From assembly GCA_032433765.1 (NCBI GenBank), contig JAVIAB010000160.1, positions 248,001 through 312,000 on the forward strand: a stretch of DNA of 64,000 nt, written 5' to 3'. Position 1 is the stretch's first letter; every line of letters begins with the position of its first letter. This document shows, in pieces, positions 1-11,418 of the stretch. The notes under the pieces were generated by a model. That model did not search any database, was not told the DNA's origin, and saw nothing but the letters and a program-made list of their open reading frames with translations. The DNA is from Megaustenia siamemsis (Eukaryota; Mollusca; Gastropoda; Stylommatophora; Ariophantidae). Position numbers and translations under genes: made by a program.

Positions 1-76
1 CAATTCTATCTATCTATCTATTGACCTTTTGAGCCATAGCCGGCCCATAGGGCGTAGACCAAGATACTCCTAGCAA
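1..76 (-). mobile_element. LINE family G, 3' end only
   Basis: The extreme 3' end of the LINE called family G here. It reads on the minus strand and ends in a short CTAT/GATA tail. The same 3' block ('gccggcccatagggcgtag') recurs at 2650-2700, 14240-14306 and 59860-59924, where it follows the reverse transcriptase C-terminus. Only the untranslated end is present, so this is a strongly 5'-truncated insertion. Confidence 0.6.
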
Positions 77-153
77 TGACTTCAATTCTAATATTCGATG
101 ACATATGGGACGCACCAATTTTTTGAATGACCATTCTTGGTCATTTTGTGCAG

Positions 154-632
154 TGTGTAGTGGGTGCTGCAATGGCTACAACATCATCATCGGTACGTGT
201 CACGGCAACTGTTCACATGGGATCTATGGACACGACTGCTCCGGGTCTTGTCTTAGTGTCTGTCCTTTATGAGAGGAAAAATCCGGAAAATGCCTACAAT
301 GTAAACGTCCTAGTTACACCTGTAGTGACACTTGTCCCGATGGTAATATCATATATGACCTGGAAAGTACAGACTGTACGTGCAAGGAAACGTACTACGG
401 ATCAGACTGCACTCTCAAATGTCCGGACAACTGTTTCAACGACACTTGTGTACAGTCAACCGGGAACTGTACATGCAAGGGAACGTTCTACGGGTCAGAC
501 TGCAGTCTCAAATCTCCGGACAACTGTTTGAACGAAACCTGTGAACAGTTAATCGGGACCTGCGTCTCGTATGTCAATGATTCCCACGTTAAGAAGAGTA
601 CTACAACAAACCCAAGCATATGGATACCTTAA
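154..632 (+). pseudogene. EGF-like repeat protein fragment (scavenger receptor F/MEGF type), broken
   Basis: One reading frame is rich in regularly spaced cysteines. Units such as CTCKETYYGSDCTLKCPDN and CTCKGTFYGSDCSLKSPDN are typical of extracellular EGF-like domains in MEGF10- or SREC-type receptors. A plausible splice acceptor (ttttgtgcag) precedes it. An in-frame TGA lies at 270-272 and the frame ends with TAA at 630-632 after a Thr/Ser-rich tail. No signal peptide or membrane segment is visible. It could be a decayed copy, or an exon pair with an intron hiding the TGA. In the last unit the cysteine of KCPDN has become serine. It is unrelated to the helicase gene downstream. The family assignment rests on the cysteine pattern alone. 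Confidence 0.55.
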
Positions 633-639
633 TGTGTTT

Positions 640-1195
640 CTGTGCTTGACATGGTTCATTTCTTGGTGTTTTTCCGTGAAGCCATGGCTCATATCTTGAT
701 GTGTTTCTGTGCTAGCCATGGCTCATATCTTGATGTGTTTCTGTGCTAGCCATGGCTCATATCTTAGCTTGTGTGTGTGTGTGCGCTGGCCATGGCTCAT
801 ATCTTGGTGTGTGTCATGTTAGTCATATCTCATTCTTGGTGTGTCCGTGTTAATCATGTCTCATATCTTTATGTGTGTATGTGTTTAGTCATATCTCATA
901 TCTTAGTGTGTATCTGTGTTAGTCATATCTCATATCTTTGTGTGTGCATGGTTATGTTAGTCACATCTCATATCGTTGTGTGTGCATGTCTATGTTGGTC
1001 ATATCTCACATCTTTGTGTGCATATCTATGTAAGGCATGTCTATGTCAATCATATCTCATATCTTTATGCGCATGTTTATGTTAGTCATGTGTCATATAT
1101 CTTGATGTGTGTCAGTGTTAGTCATGCCTCGTATCGCTGTGTGCATGTCTGTGTTGGCCACATCTCCTATCTTTGTGTGTGCATGTCTGTGTTAG
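640..1195. repeat. Degenerate 34-40 bp minisatellite
   Basis: Irregular tandem units built on 'catatctcatatctt' followed by a TG-rich stretch (gtgtgtgt...ttagt). The first units are about 34 bp and nearly identical. Later ones drift in length and sequence. The cysteine- and valine-rich open frames across it are by-products of the repeat. Confidence 0.75.
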
Positions 1196-1465
1196 GTACC
1201 TCTAGTGACTCGGGCAGATGGTGCTCGTAAACCTGGGAGAGCCGACCATCTAAGGGCATAATCCCCCTACAGAAAAGATCATCTGCTGCCTTGCAGGAAG
1301 ATTGGGGACAATCAAAGGCTATGGAATGCAAACCTGAATAAAATGCTGGCTGAAATCGGATGCACTGGGCCACTGGCGCAGAACACAGTGCATCATTTTA
1401 ATGGGTGTTCAATCAGAGTGGATCTGGCAGACTCTAATTGTGATGTTCTGTTTGTGAGGGCGATC

Positions 1466-1545
1466 AACACACTTAATCTGACAGCTGACTTCATGTGAGA
1501 GTCTGGAATCCTACTCTGATTGAGTCCTGATTGCAGAGAGAGAGA
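1466..1545. repeat. 80-bp dispersed repeat shared with 11340-11418
   Basis: A block beginning 'cacttaatctgacagctgac' and ending in a GA-rich tract (gagagagag) is almost identical to 11340-11418. The flanks differ completely. At the second site it abuts the 5' edge of a minus-strand family G LINE, so it may be part of that LINE's 5' region or an independent short element. Confidence 0.6.
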
Positions 1546-1785
1546 GAATTCTAATATTCTAACTTTCAGCCCCTTATTGTGATCAAAGTATATGACAAGC
1601 AAAGTAAAAATCTTGATTTCCTTGTGGCTGGAGGCAAGCTTGTTACACAAGCCACATTTATCTCAATTATTGTGTGAAGTAGTCGATGAAAAAAGGTATA
1701 TGGTGACATTATTTGAAACAGAAAAATTAATCTGGTCCAAATCTAAAAATTATGTTCTTCCTGTTCTGGTCCTGAAAGAGTTAAG

Positions 1786-1907
1786 AGTTTAAGAGAATGG
1801 CTTGGTAGAAGGTCAACAACAGAAAGGATAAATAACTATCTAGATCGAAAGCTGTGGAGAGACATGATCACCTACACCAGCAAGCATGGTACTTGATGAT
1901 ATATCTA

Positions 1908-1969
<62 letters not shown>

Positions 1970-1990
1970 TATATGTATCTACCTACCTAT
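1786..1990 (+). mobile_element. LINE family A 3' end followed by TATC/TA microsatellite
   Basis: Positions 1786-1900 match the 3' end of the full-length family A element at 39430-39594 ('gagaatggcttggtagaagg' and 'gagacatgatcacctac'), ending 'tacttgatgat'. A (TATC)n and (TA)n tract follows to about 1990. It is a 5'-truncated insertion of roughly 115 bp. Confidence 0.65.
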
Positions 1991-2002
1991 CTCTCTATTG
2001 AC

Positions 2003-2560
2003 CTACCAAAGTTGTGTGCTTAGTACACTTCTATACAGATCAAAAGCTTGTACTACCTATGCTGGGCAGGAGAAATGGTTAAACAGCTTTCATGTATGTT
2101 GCCTTTGTAATATTATGAACATCTAATGGCAAGACAAAGTAGTAACTAACTCTAACGTCTTACAACAAGCCAAATTCTCATCAATCATGGCAACACTTAT
2201 GATTTGTAGACTAAGGTGGCTGGGGCATGTTAGAAGCATGGCAAACAATCGTATTCCCAAACAAATAGTGTATGACGAACTTCAGGACGTAAAGAGACCA
2301 AAGAGCAGATCAGTGTTGAAATATAAGAATGTTTGCAAGGCTTCCTTGAGGTGTAATTTTTTGTTTATCAGTGAAAGAAACAGGGAAAATATGGCTCAGC
2401 AACTTGAGACAGTGCTGATATCAAATTCAGAAGACAAAAGGCACAAGAGAACGTAAACAAGGCCAGGTACCATAAATACACATTGTTCGTTCTGTGGATC
2501 TGTCTGTCCAAGATTGGCAAATTCAGCCAAAGAGAAAAGCTTTTCAGTAAAGCAGCACCC
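2003..2560 (+). mobile_element. LINE family B 3' region, decayed
   Basis: Across several frames this encodes the C-terminal part of the reverse transcriptase polyprotein seen more completely at 22451-23790: the CVLSTLLYRSKACTTYAGQE block, then CRLRWLGHVRSMANNRIPKQ, then a C-terminal zinc-finger start (CSFCGSVCPRLAN). Frameshifts and stops break it. It keeps the segment between the LGHV motif and the IGRP/PKSR block that is deleted in the longer copy. Confidence 0.65.
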
Positions 2561-2639
2561 AGTATGAGAGACTAATGCTTAACCAAACTACTGACTTATC
2601 ATGATTGCTTGCTACCAACCGTCTGTCAAGATGCTAAAG

Positions 2640-2975
2640 GCCATACATATATTGACCTTTTGAAACGCAGCCAGCCCATAGGGCATAGACCCAGATACTC
2701 TTTCCCTTACCTAAATTTTTATTCTAGCAGTTTTCAATTCTTGTATAAATCTTTTATCAAATCTCGCCATTTGTCTCTGTTCTGTGCTAGCAACTCTATC
2801 TCATTGAGGGAGCTGATTCCTGCTGCTCTTGCCTCTCTGATCAATGTTCCTCTCAGTGTCTCTCTGGTTCTTTCTCTTTTTCTCTTACCTGTTGTTTCCC
2901 ACATTAGGGCTTGCTTTGATATTCGGTTATTATCTCTTCTCATCACATGTCCAACATATGACCATCGTCTTTTAT
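2640..2975 (-). mobile_element. LINE family G 3' end, truncated
   Basis: The minus strand encodes the family G C-terminus (MMRRDNNRISKQALMWETTG, then LNEIELLAQNRDKWRDLIK) followed by its 3' untranslated end at 2640-2730. The 5' limit is a TA microsatellite at about 2973-2990, so this is a truncated insertion carrying only the last ~75 residues. Confidence 0.75.
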
Positions 2976-3223
2976 ATATATATATATATAAAACCTAAAG
3001 ACTTTTGCAACTGTCACTTAAGATTTTATTGAATTAATGGTTAGCAAACTTACAATTGATAAATGTGAGCCTCATATATTATATTGACAGAAACATGCAT
3101 ATTTAACTCACATAATTTAAAATGTTACTTCCACTGCACTACTTTCTCTCAAAACTCCCTTATAACCCTGAACAGTGGGGTTGAACAGGTACTCCACCTT
3201 GCCCAAGGGTGTCCTGTAAACTA

Positions 3224-3345
3224 GCATCTATCTATCTATCTATTGTCCTTTTGAGCTGAAGACGGCACATAGGGCAGAACCATAATCTCAAAAAAACAGA
3301 AACCTTGCGTGCCAAAATGGCACATATTGCAGAGATCACTGCTTA
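3224..3345 (-). mobile_element. Tail of a family G-like LINE subfamily
   Basis: It begins with a CTAT tail and continues with 'gacggcacatagggca' and 'aaaccttgcgtgccaaaatg'. The same segment occurs at 12542-12655 and, more diverged, at 46030-46090. It resembles the family G 3' end but has its own diagnostic bases, which points to a sister subfamily. No coding portion remains. Confidence 0.5.
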
Positions 3346-6171
3346 GGGAGTCTTATTTCTCCATTTGATAGGTGATACTCCTACCCCTGTCCTCGGTGAG
3401 TTATTTGTTGTTTGTTGTCGGGCAGATGGTATGCAGCTTGTCAGCTGTTCTCTCGGGACAACACACGCCTTTGAGCCCCTGTCGTTCTCTGTTAGCGTGA
3501 CCTCCACTGGAATGTGGTGCTCGTGTTTACGCTCAGGCCAACACGTTTCCGGGCTAACTGGACGCTCGTCTCAGCCTTGACCTTGTCTCTGCCTGTAGTA
3601 CTTCTGGTTTGTTATGATGACTGTTTCACATTGTGTTTCTGTGACAGCTTTACTGCTGTTATGATTCGTCCCCGAGGGTTGACGCTAGGCTAGATAAATG
3701 TAACTGTATAACAACGCTTTGATCTAATAATTTGTTCTGGCTTTTATTCCTGTCACATCGAACTCTCGTTCCACAATGTATATGGCAGGTCACACACTTA
3801 CAGCGCACTCTGACAATTTCTTCAGTCTATCGCCCTAACACTTGTCTCTGGGCTCTAGCACATTCATACTCACATCTAAACTACTTGTGGACTGCCCCCA
3901 TTGGCGGCCCCCCTATATTATCTCATTTCTACCGGTCCAGTGGTCTCTGGGCCACCGCTACTAACTGTCTCTTAATAGTGCTGCTCACTAATCTGTCCGC
4001 CTAACTGTTCGTACTGGCTATAATTCTATTACACTTGCTTAGTGTCCTTAGTCTTGATCTTCACTCCCTGCCAACTCATCTCTCCAAGTGTCTGGTCTTG
4101 AGTGCTCTATCCGAGTGCTTAAGTTTTTCTACTATTATTTTAACTCATGAACTAATCTACATTGCGTCTAATTCTATTAGGCTAAGGTTAGCCTCCCTAT
4201 GGGCCGACCACCTGGTCGTCTGGCTCCTAACGAGCGCATGTGCTCCTGCCAACTACATTTCTCCAAGTGCTTCTATCCGAGTGCCTAGAATCTTTTGTGT
4301 TTACCTCTTAAATTTGGATCTTGTCAGCCAATCAGAATTGACCTCCTACCCTGTCTGTCCACCCACTCCTGGGCATGGCCTCCCATGTTTTTGCACGTGA
4401 ATTTCGACCCATAGTCTCATTTTTCTCCTGACCTCGTCTAAATGTCTTTTTCCTTGACCTTGTTCTCCTATCTGTTTATTCCACTATTCTCTCCATTCCT
4501 CCCTCTTCTACACCTATGCGTGTGTTTGCCCTCTCACTTCTGGCATGGTCTCCACATTTTGCACATGCAGTTTGACTCATCCTCAATTTATTTTTCTCAT
4601 GACTTCGTCTTAAAGTTTTCCTCCTTGACCTTCTTCTCTCGTCTTTGTTTCCTCCTCTAATATCTCCACTCTTCCCCTTCTATACCCCGTAACCCGATCA
4701 TCTGCTCTTAAAAGGATATTAAGTGGGTATCATCTTCTTTCATTATCTGCCCTTAAAAGGATGTAAGCTCAGATACATTGGTTTGAAAATTTACTTATGT
4801 AAACATTACATCGCCTAAAGAAAAGTGTGTAAGAAATTTAGCTATAGACATGCTATATCTTCCTCAATGGGATCATCCACATTAAGACATCTTAAGTGCA
4901 CATACTGGTTTAATAGATCACCTTTCACCTTTGCTTTTACGTCCATAATTATTTCTAGATATACAGCATCTTTTGTCCAAATATTGCTAATGCTCTGGGC
5001 TACAGTGGAAACTTCATCTCTAACAAATTTATCTAACTTATCAACTACTTCATCATCTAATCTACTAAATTCACATAAACTAGCCAGGGCAATCTTACAA
5101 GATAAAGTATCCTTGATAACTTATTGTTGCCTCTAGTCTCTATACTGTTTTTGTTTTTTTAAATTTCAACTTCCTGACTTGATCCTTATGAGCAGCTTCT
5201 TTTCTTCTAGTTGTTAGCAGCCTCATCTTTTAACAACAGCAAACTTAACAAAAGTATAGATTGTTCATTTTTTCACAAAATTTGTCAAGCCACTGAAGCA
5301 TCCTGTTTTAAGTTGCTTTTACTTTTCCACTAATGAAGCTAAGGGTTGTGTTTGGTGTCAGTCTTCACAGTGCATTCATCATTCTGATTCATCATTCAGA
5401 ATTAGAACTTAGAGCTCGCTGCCTGTTTGATTGTTTACTTAATTAGCCCTAGATTATGACACCTTCATAAATTTGACAAACTCACAAAACAAATTCTTGC
5501 AATTCAACAGTTTGCTGCAGGCAAACATTTCCCCCCTCCCAGTACCTTCCTAATTATTGCTTCTGGGGACCCCTGAGTGTTGCATTTGTTTCCTTTGATG
5601 TTGGATTTTTTTTTTTTTTTTTTTACTAATAATCACTGTGTACAAATTATGGTGTTGTAAAGGATGCTGTTGTTTTTATAAATTTCACCATTTTCAAGAC
5701 ATTATTTTTTTCCCCTTATGATGGGAGAAATTGTTGGCTGCCTGCGAGACATCAAAAAAATTTTTGTTACACAAGATAGGCAGTGAATGATGCTAAGAGT
5801 AAGGTGAACATATGGCTGGACTGGCGACCGATGTGTGGATAGACAACGTAACAATCTCTGGTAGCCACGGTGCCATGCATTTGAATTTCAGGCCATAAAT
5901 TGAACCTATATCAGGAAATGATTACCACCGATTCCAGTGTCGCTCCTAGTGCAAACACTCAGCTTTGTAGCAAAAGTTCAAAGAAAATAAAATTGTTTGA
6001 ACCCTAAATGTTACATTTAGTGCTTGTAAAATTTACGATAACGTGGCTTACGGATAGGTGCCGTAATATAGGGATAAATTCATATTATTGAAGTGAAGCT
6101 TAAATAACCCACTATAATACATTTGTATATACTGTTAACTTCACATATTTATATTCATTTTAATCTTACAG
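3346..6171. other. No recognised gene; C/T-rich block then AT-rich sequence
   Basis: From 3350 to about 4700 the top strand is unusually rich in C and T and gives several short open frames with no recognisable domain. From 4700 to 6171 the sequence is AT-rich with a T tract at about 5608-5625. The end of this region is the intron acceptor (tcttacag) of the first helicase exon in the window. Upstream exons of the gene may lie here or before the window. I could not identify any. Confidence 0.4.
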
Positions 6172-6856
6172 AGTGAGGCCCCTTCAAAACCAAAGTTATC
6201 CAAGAGGCAAAAAAGAAAAAGTGAAAATATAGAAAGGATATCTTCAGAATGTCCGTCACCTCTTTTAATTGAAGAACAGAGTAAGAGAAGAAAACTTGAA
6301 AATCTTGGCAGAAGTGCTAGTGTCTGCAAAGTAAAATCTGCTGTTAAAGGTACTGTAGCCACAAATGCAGATCTTCATTTGGAAAAAGTATTTCCCAAGA
6401 TTTTAATGAGCAACAGCACTAGTGATTTTCCCACAAGAAGACAAGGTAATGCTGAAGCTGTTTCTGTTATTGAAAGCACAGACATAGATCACATGGAAGT
6501 CACAGTTTCAGAATTATGTGATAAATTAGATCACAGTTGCAATGAAATGTGTACTCCATCTACCTCTGATGCAGGTAAGATGAAAAAAAAACGAGGCAAA
6601 AAGAAGAGAAATAGCAAGACATTACAAGTTGATTTGAATATAAATGGCAGTAATTTTAAATCAGAGGCTAATAACAGCAGAACAAATTTGGATGCAAAAC
6701 CAAGTTCAAATGATAAAAAAAGAAACAAAAATATGATTGATTCTCAAGTAAAAAGTCCACATAAGGAAATATGCATAGATAGTACACATCAACCAAGTAT
6801 TAGCAGCTTTGAGGATGACAAAAATGCAGTTGTGAAAAAAAAGCATTTAGAATTAG
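6172..6856 (+). CDS. DDX24: DDX24-like DEAD-box helicase, exon a (N-terminal disordered region)
   Basis: A 685-base exon bounded by tcttacag and gtaagt, open throughout in one frame (228 codons plus one base). It encodes a lysine-, serine- and asparagine-rich region (for example SKRQKRKSEN and KMKKKRGKKKRNSK) with no fold. Such a basic, low-complexity N-terminus ahead of the helicase core is usual for DDX24, a nucleolar RNA helicase linked to ribosome production. The trailing base G pairs with the first two bases of exon b to make an Asp codon, so the phase is consistent. The exon itself is low complexity and is assigned to the gene through phase, strand and position. The initiator methionine must be in an upstream exon. 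Confidence 0.75.
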
Positions 6857-6925
6857 GTAAGTTTTGATTGTTGTGGTATAGTCATTTTACATATTCTCTC
6901 CTGCTCTGATTTCATTATTTAATTA

Positions 6926-7010
6926 CAGTAGAATCAGGTTATAATGAGATCATTGGGACCATTCAGATATTGTCATTATAACCATATCTCATTATATCCA
7001 ATTTATCTTT
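6926..7010 (+). mobile_element. Left end of a pogo/Tigger-like DNA transposon
   Basis: After a TA dinucleotide at 6924-6925 the sequence begins 'cagtagaatcaggttataat'. The reverse complement of 11610-11635 begins 'cagtagaatcaacttataac' and is followed by TA. Terminal repeats of the CAGTAGAATC...TTATAA type flanked by TA are characteristic of pogo/Tigger elements of the Tc1/mariner superfamily. No transposase is recognisable nearby, so this would be a non-autonomous or decayed copy. Everything at 7.4-11.4 kb could be later insertions into it. Confidence 0.45.
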
Positions 7011-7675
7011 AGTAATAGGTGAATGTACTATGCCAGTTTTAGAAACCGGTTGAGTTGTTACATTCTTTGCAAAAAGTTTGATATTACATAATCACTAGGT
7101 ATTTCTGTCTGATCACAGCCAACTTTAGACTTACTTAAGCCTGTGGGGTTGAGAGGGATTTCCCAGAAAACCACCAACTAGCATGATGTTTTCAGCTTTG
7201 TGAGCAGGGATGGTTGTGGTTTGAGTGAAGTTGGTTGTCTATATCTCCTATAGTTGAACATGTCACTCTATTTGGTTGGTTTTCTGGTTTTATTATTTGC
7301 TCATGGGCCTTAGTAAATCTATAGTTGGCTGTGGTCTGATAATGAGATCCTGACTTCTGAGAGTGCTTTTTGTTGTTTTTGTGAGGGATAATCAATGAGA
7401 GGAGTCCCTGAGCCCAAGTCTCTCATGTACCTTCTATACTGAGAAGGCTCGTCTCTGGATTAAAAGAAAGATATTTTTTGAGGAGACTGATTGTTAAATC
7501 CTGTATAAGGCTCTGAAAAAAAGTTGAATTTTGTCATTTCATCAGAGCTGTTATTCTATTTCCCAAAAGACATTCACAGAGTTTCTACAGCTCGTGAAGC
7601 TACTTTGGTTGATTCGTATGAACAGGATTTCCAGTCTTGTCTTCTTCCTTTTTCTTGACAGCAGCTCTATCCTCC
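7011..7675. other. Intron sequence without a recognised feature
   Basis: Follows the pogo-like left end and may be part of that element. A G/T-rich section at about 7150-7420 gives short frames on both strands. None has a domain I can name. Confidence 0.4.
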
Positions 7676-8360
7676 AAGATCTTTGTTCAATGTCTTGTGT
7701 TAAAAGCTCTGCAGCTGTTCTGTCCTCCAAGATCTTTTCCACAAGGCTCACCATTGTCACCAGTTCTATTTAACGTGTACACAATAACAATCACGGAACA
7801 ACAGCTGGATGGGAGGGAAAGAACTATGACTTTTGCTGATGATATTCTGGTATATCGACAGGGAAGAGACAGACTGGGAATCGCCTCCACAATGCAAGAC
7901 GAACTTGATTGCATTTCTTCCAGGTGTGGGGTTTCAGGTGCCTTGGTTAATCCTAACAAAGCATCATTTTCATGGTTCTCCCTTAACAATCATATTGTTA
8001 ATATGACCACACTGGTAGTACGAAATGGGAGCTGATGAGGTGACCAGGGACAAGTTGATGACATACCTCGGAGTTAAGTTTGATCTCAGCCCGTGTTTTT
8101 AGGACCACATCAATGGTAAAAAGATCTTTGTTCAATGTCTTGTGTTAAAAGCTCTGCAGCAGCTTTGTCCTCCAAGATCTTTGATCAATGTCTTGTGTTA
8201 AAAGCTCTGCAGCAGCTTTGTCCTCCAAGATCTTTGTTCAATGTCTTGTGTTAAAAGCTCTGCAGCAGCTTTGTCCTCCAAGATCTTTGATCAATGTCTT
8301 GTGTTAAAAGCTCTGCAGCAGCTTTGTCCTCCAAGATCTTTGATCAATGTCTTGTGTTGA
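7676..8360. repeat. 53-bp tandem array, split by a LINE fragment
   Basis: The unit 'caagatctttgatcaatgtc' continuing 'ttgtgttaaaagctctgcag' is about 53 bp. One full copy and a partial one lie at 7676-7736, and more than four copies lie at 8122-8360. Between the two parts is a piece of reverse transcriptase (7737-8120). 'aagatctt' stands on both sides of the insert. Confidence 0.8.
7737..8120 (+). mobile_element. Internal reverse transcriptase fragment of LINE family F (I/Jockey-like)
   Basis: It encodes FPQGSPLSPVLFNVYT and, 30 residues on, TFADDILVYRQGRDR, the fingers/palm blocks of a non-LTR reverse transcriptase with the FADD catalytic motif intact. 'NPNKASFSWFSLNNHIVNM' and a YLGV-like block (8070-8090) follow. 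It has neither the endonuclease nor the 3' end of its parent element. The style matches the RNase H-bearing family F at 41990 and 48600, but I cannot prove they are one family because the fragments do not overlap. Confidence 0.6.
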
Positions 8361-9257
8361 AAGCCCCTCAGCTGGAACAAAAGTCTCATCCATTGACAGG
8401 TACTCTTCAACGGTCAAACAGATTGGAGCAATGTCTCATAATCTGGCTTCCCAATTTTCTTGGCATTCTGCCCAAAGCTGCCTCTTGTAAATGCCAATAT
8501 AATGTTGTTTCTGTCCTCCCAGAATTCTGTGTAGTGTGCTTGAGGGATTATCATGTTCCCAGCATAGTTCTGCTTTTGATTTTAACTTTTTGTCAACTTT
8601 CTTTATTAACATCGCTTTCGCTTTAAGTGATATGCTGCACTTGTGTTCTTGACAGTATTGAAAGCCATCATGATAGCTTGTGACTTGTGGATAAATTTGA
8701 ACAAGCATGTAGAGATATTCTGTGTGCTTCAATACTCATCTTTTATAATGAAAGTCTAATGACCACTGGGCTATCCATTAAAAAAAAAAAGTTATTTTCG
8801 ACTGCAGATACAAATTGTGCTTTACGCTTTGTTTCCCCAACCATACCTCTCTCATCCACTGTCATGGGCAAGTAGGCCATACTAGTCATGTTAACCCTGC
8901 TTGGCTACACAATTTACATAGGGACAAGAAAAGTACACTCCATTAACAGTTTTTTGTTTAGCTACAAAATTTTGACAAAATGCATTACAACTGATTATTA
9001 GGCTGGGTTATAGATGATATAGGTAAAGAAGAAAAAGATTAGGGAATTTTGTTAAATTGACATATCAGGATTTTTTTAACATGTTCTGTGCCAGGAACAA
9101 CAACATGCAGCTTTGTTACCACCAACGTGGGAAATCCAAGAGCTAGATTTTTGGGGCTTTTAATCTATTGTTTCCACAATTATATTCAATAATTGTAATT
9201 CTTTATTGAATCTTTATTTTGACTTCCTGAGCAAATCCTCAGAACAAATCATGTTTT
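8361..9257. other. Intron sequence without a recognised feature
   Basis: AT-rich intron DNA. A short minus-strand open frame at 8436-8732 has no recognisable domain. An A tract lies at 8780-8791. Confidence 0.4.
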
Positions 9258-11335
9258 AGATACTCCTTCATCTGAATTTTTGTTCTAGCAGTTTTCAATT
9301 CTTTTAAAGATATTTATCAAATCTCGCCATTTGTCTCTGTTCTGTGCAAGTAGCTCTATCTCATTGAGGAAGCCGATTCCTGCTGCTCTTGCCTCTCTCA
9401 TCAATGTTCTTCTCAGTCTCTCTCTGGGTCTTCCTCTTTTTCTTTTACCTGTTGTTTCCCACATGAGGGCTTGCTTTGCTATTCGGTTATTATCTCTTCT
9501 CATCACATGTCCAACATATGACCATCGTCTTTTCTTTATTACTGAAGATATTAGTGGTTGATTGGCGATTTTTCTAATTTCCTCGTTTGTTTTTAATCCG
9601 TTCCACGTTATACCACGTATTTTCCTTAGACATTTTTTTTCAAATGCGTTTAACTTTGTTTCTATGTCTCTTGTTGTTTTCCAGCTTTCACACGCACACG
9701 TAGGGGTTGATAGTACAATTGATTTGAATAGTCTAAGTTTTGTGTTTGTGCTGATGAGTTTTGATTTCCACAACTTTTCAAGGCTTCTGAAAGACATTGC
9801 TGCTTTAGTCATTCTGATTCTAATTTCTTTGCTTGTATCCCCTTCTCGATCAATGTGACTTCCAAGATAGATAAAGTGATCGATCTCTTCCACTGGTTTG
9901 TTTTCCATGTATATTCTGTCGTCTGTTAGAATTAAGCTTATCATGATTTCAGTTTTTTCATGATTGATCTCAATCCTAATTTTGCTGGCTATTGATGATA
10001 GATGTACCATGGACAGCTAAGAAGAGTAATGAAGATGTTCTGAGAGAGGTCAAAGCAAAAAGAGTGCTAATTTCCAATATTAGGAAGAAACAATCATCAT
10101 TTTTTGGCCATGTAGTGAGAAGAGAACAACTGGAATATATTGTAACAACTGGAAAAATTGAGGGACAAAGAGAAAGAGAGAAGTAAAGAGAAAAAAATAA
10201 CAGACAGCTTAAGAGAATGGCTTGGTAGAAGGTCAACAACAGAAATGATAAATAGCTGTCAAGATCAAAAGTTATGGAGAGACATGATCACCTATGCCAG
10301 TAGGCCCGGTACTTGATGATGATTGATGATAGTTCATTAGTGTTTTTCTGCATCGTTTTTATCTGACTGTTGATGAGAACTTTGCCATCAGCAAAGTCGA
10401 GGTCCTCCAAATGGTCTCCTTGTATCCATTTGATGCCTTTATTACCAGTGCAGCATTTCTTCATTATGAAGTCCATAACAACTCCAAATAACAAGGGCAA
10501 GAAATTAAATCCTTGTTTAATCCAAGTTTCTATTGGGAAACATTCGCTCAGTCCTTCCTCTGTTCGAACTGTACATGTGTAACCATCATACATGTCTTTA
10601 ATAATATTTATGATTTTTGATGGTAAGCCATATTGCTTCAGAATTTTCCACAAAGAATCTCTATGAATACTGTCAAATGCTTTTTTGAAGTCGATGAAGT
10701 TAAGTACAAAAGGTTTTTGCTTTTCAATGTGTTCTTCCAATATAAGTCGTAGAGTGAAAATGTGGTCAAGGCAGCTTCTCCCTTTTCTAAACCCAGCCTG
10801 TTCTTCACGCATTACTGTATCTATTGAATCCTTTATTCTATTTAGGATGATTTTGCAGAATAACTTTGAGGCAACTGACAAATGTGTCACGCCTCACCAG
10901 TTGTTACAATCTTTAAGATTGCCCTTTTTTGGAATCTTAACAATGATTCCTTTTTTCCATTTATGAGGCATCATCTCTGCTTTCCAAATGATGTTGAACA
11001 TTTTCTGGAGATGTATTAAATTATGGCTATCAATTGCCTTGAGGATCTCAGCTGTTAACATATCCTCTCCAGCAGCCTTGTTGTTGGCCATATGCTTTAA
11101 GGTGGTTTCTATTTCGCTGAAGGTGAAGTCATCTAAATTTACAGCTAATTCTGCTGCTGGTGTTTCAGCTTCAAAATCTATTAAACTGTGGGGTAGTGGA
11201 CAGTTAAGAATTTCTTTGAAGTGTTCCGCCCAACGGGCTTTTATGTCTGTGCTTGTTGTTAGCATTAATCCAGATATGTCTAGAATTGGTGTTCCGCTGG
11301 ATGTATAGGTGTTTGTCAGCATCTTTTGTACAGTA
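9258..11335 (-). mobile_element. LINE family G reverse transcriptase, interrupted by LINE A
   Basis: Read on the minus strand from 11335: a linker (KARWAEHFKEILNC), the RT N-terminal blocks (NNKAAGEDMLTAEILKAI, WKKGIIVKIPKKGNLKD), FIDFKKAFDSIHRDSLWK, LEDLDFADGKVLINSQ, then after the insertion YLGSHIDREGDTSKEIRIR and the C-terminal WSYVGHVMRRDNNRIAKQAL. A stop near 10892 splits the frame. The FADD tetrad reads FADG, so the catalytic site is damaged. The 5' endonuclease is missing. A 320-bp LINE A piece divides it at 10002-10321. The 3' tail is truncated near 9258. Confidence 0.8.
10002..10321 (+). mobile_element. LINE family A 3' end nested in LINE G
   Basis: It encodes PWTAKKSNEDVLREVKAK and SSFFGHVVRREQLEYIVTT, the C-terminus of family A, and ends in a gat repeat tail. 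It is flanked by an 11-bp duplication, attgatgatag, at 9991-10001 and 10322-10332. The LINE G reading frame continues on both sides, so this is a clear later insertion in the opposite orientation. Confidence 0.85.
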
Positions 11336-11339
11336 TATA

Positions 11340-11418
11340 ACACACTTAACCTGACAGCTGACTTCATGTGAGAGTCTGGAATCCTACTCTGATTGAGTCC
11401 TGATCGCAGAGAGAGAGT
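11340..11418. repeat. 80-bp dispersed repeat, second copy
   Basis: Near-identical to 1466-1545. Here 'gtacagtata' occurs at both edges (about 11327-11336 and 11417-11426), which could be a target duplication of a short element. Confidence 0.5.

Noticed and set aside
2609..2998. Plus-strand 129-codon frame
   Set aside because: It is antisense to the LINE G C-terminus, which is clearly coding on the other strand. The same applies to 9331-9858 and 13997-14179.
3346..4700. Considered the C/T-rich block as a coding gene or an LTR element
   Set aside because: Short frames without domains, no matching second copy and no primer-binding site or polypurine tract that I could identify.
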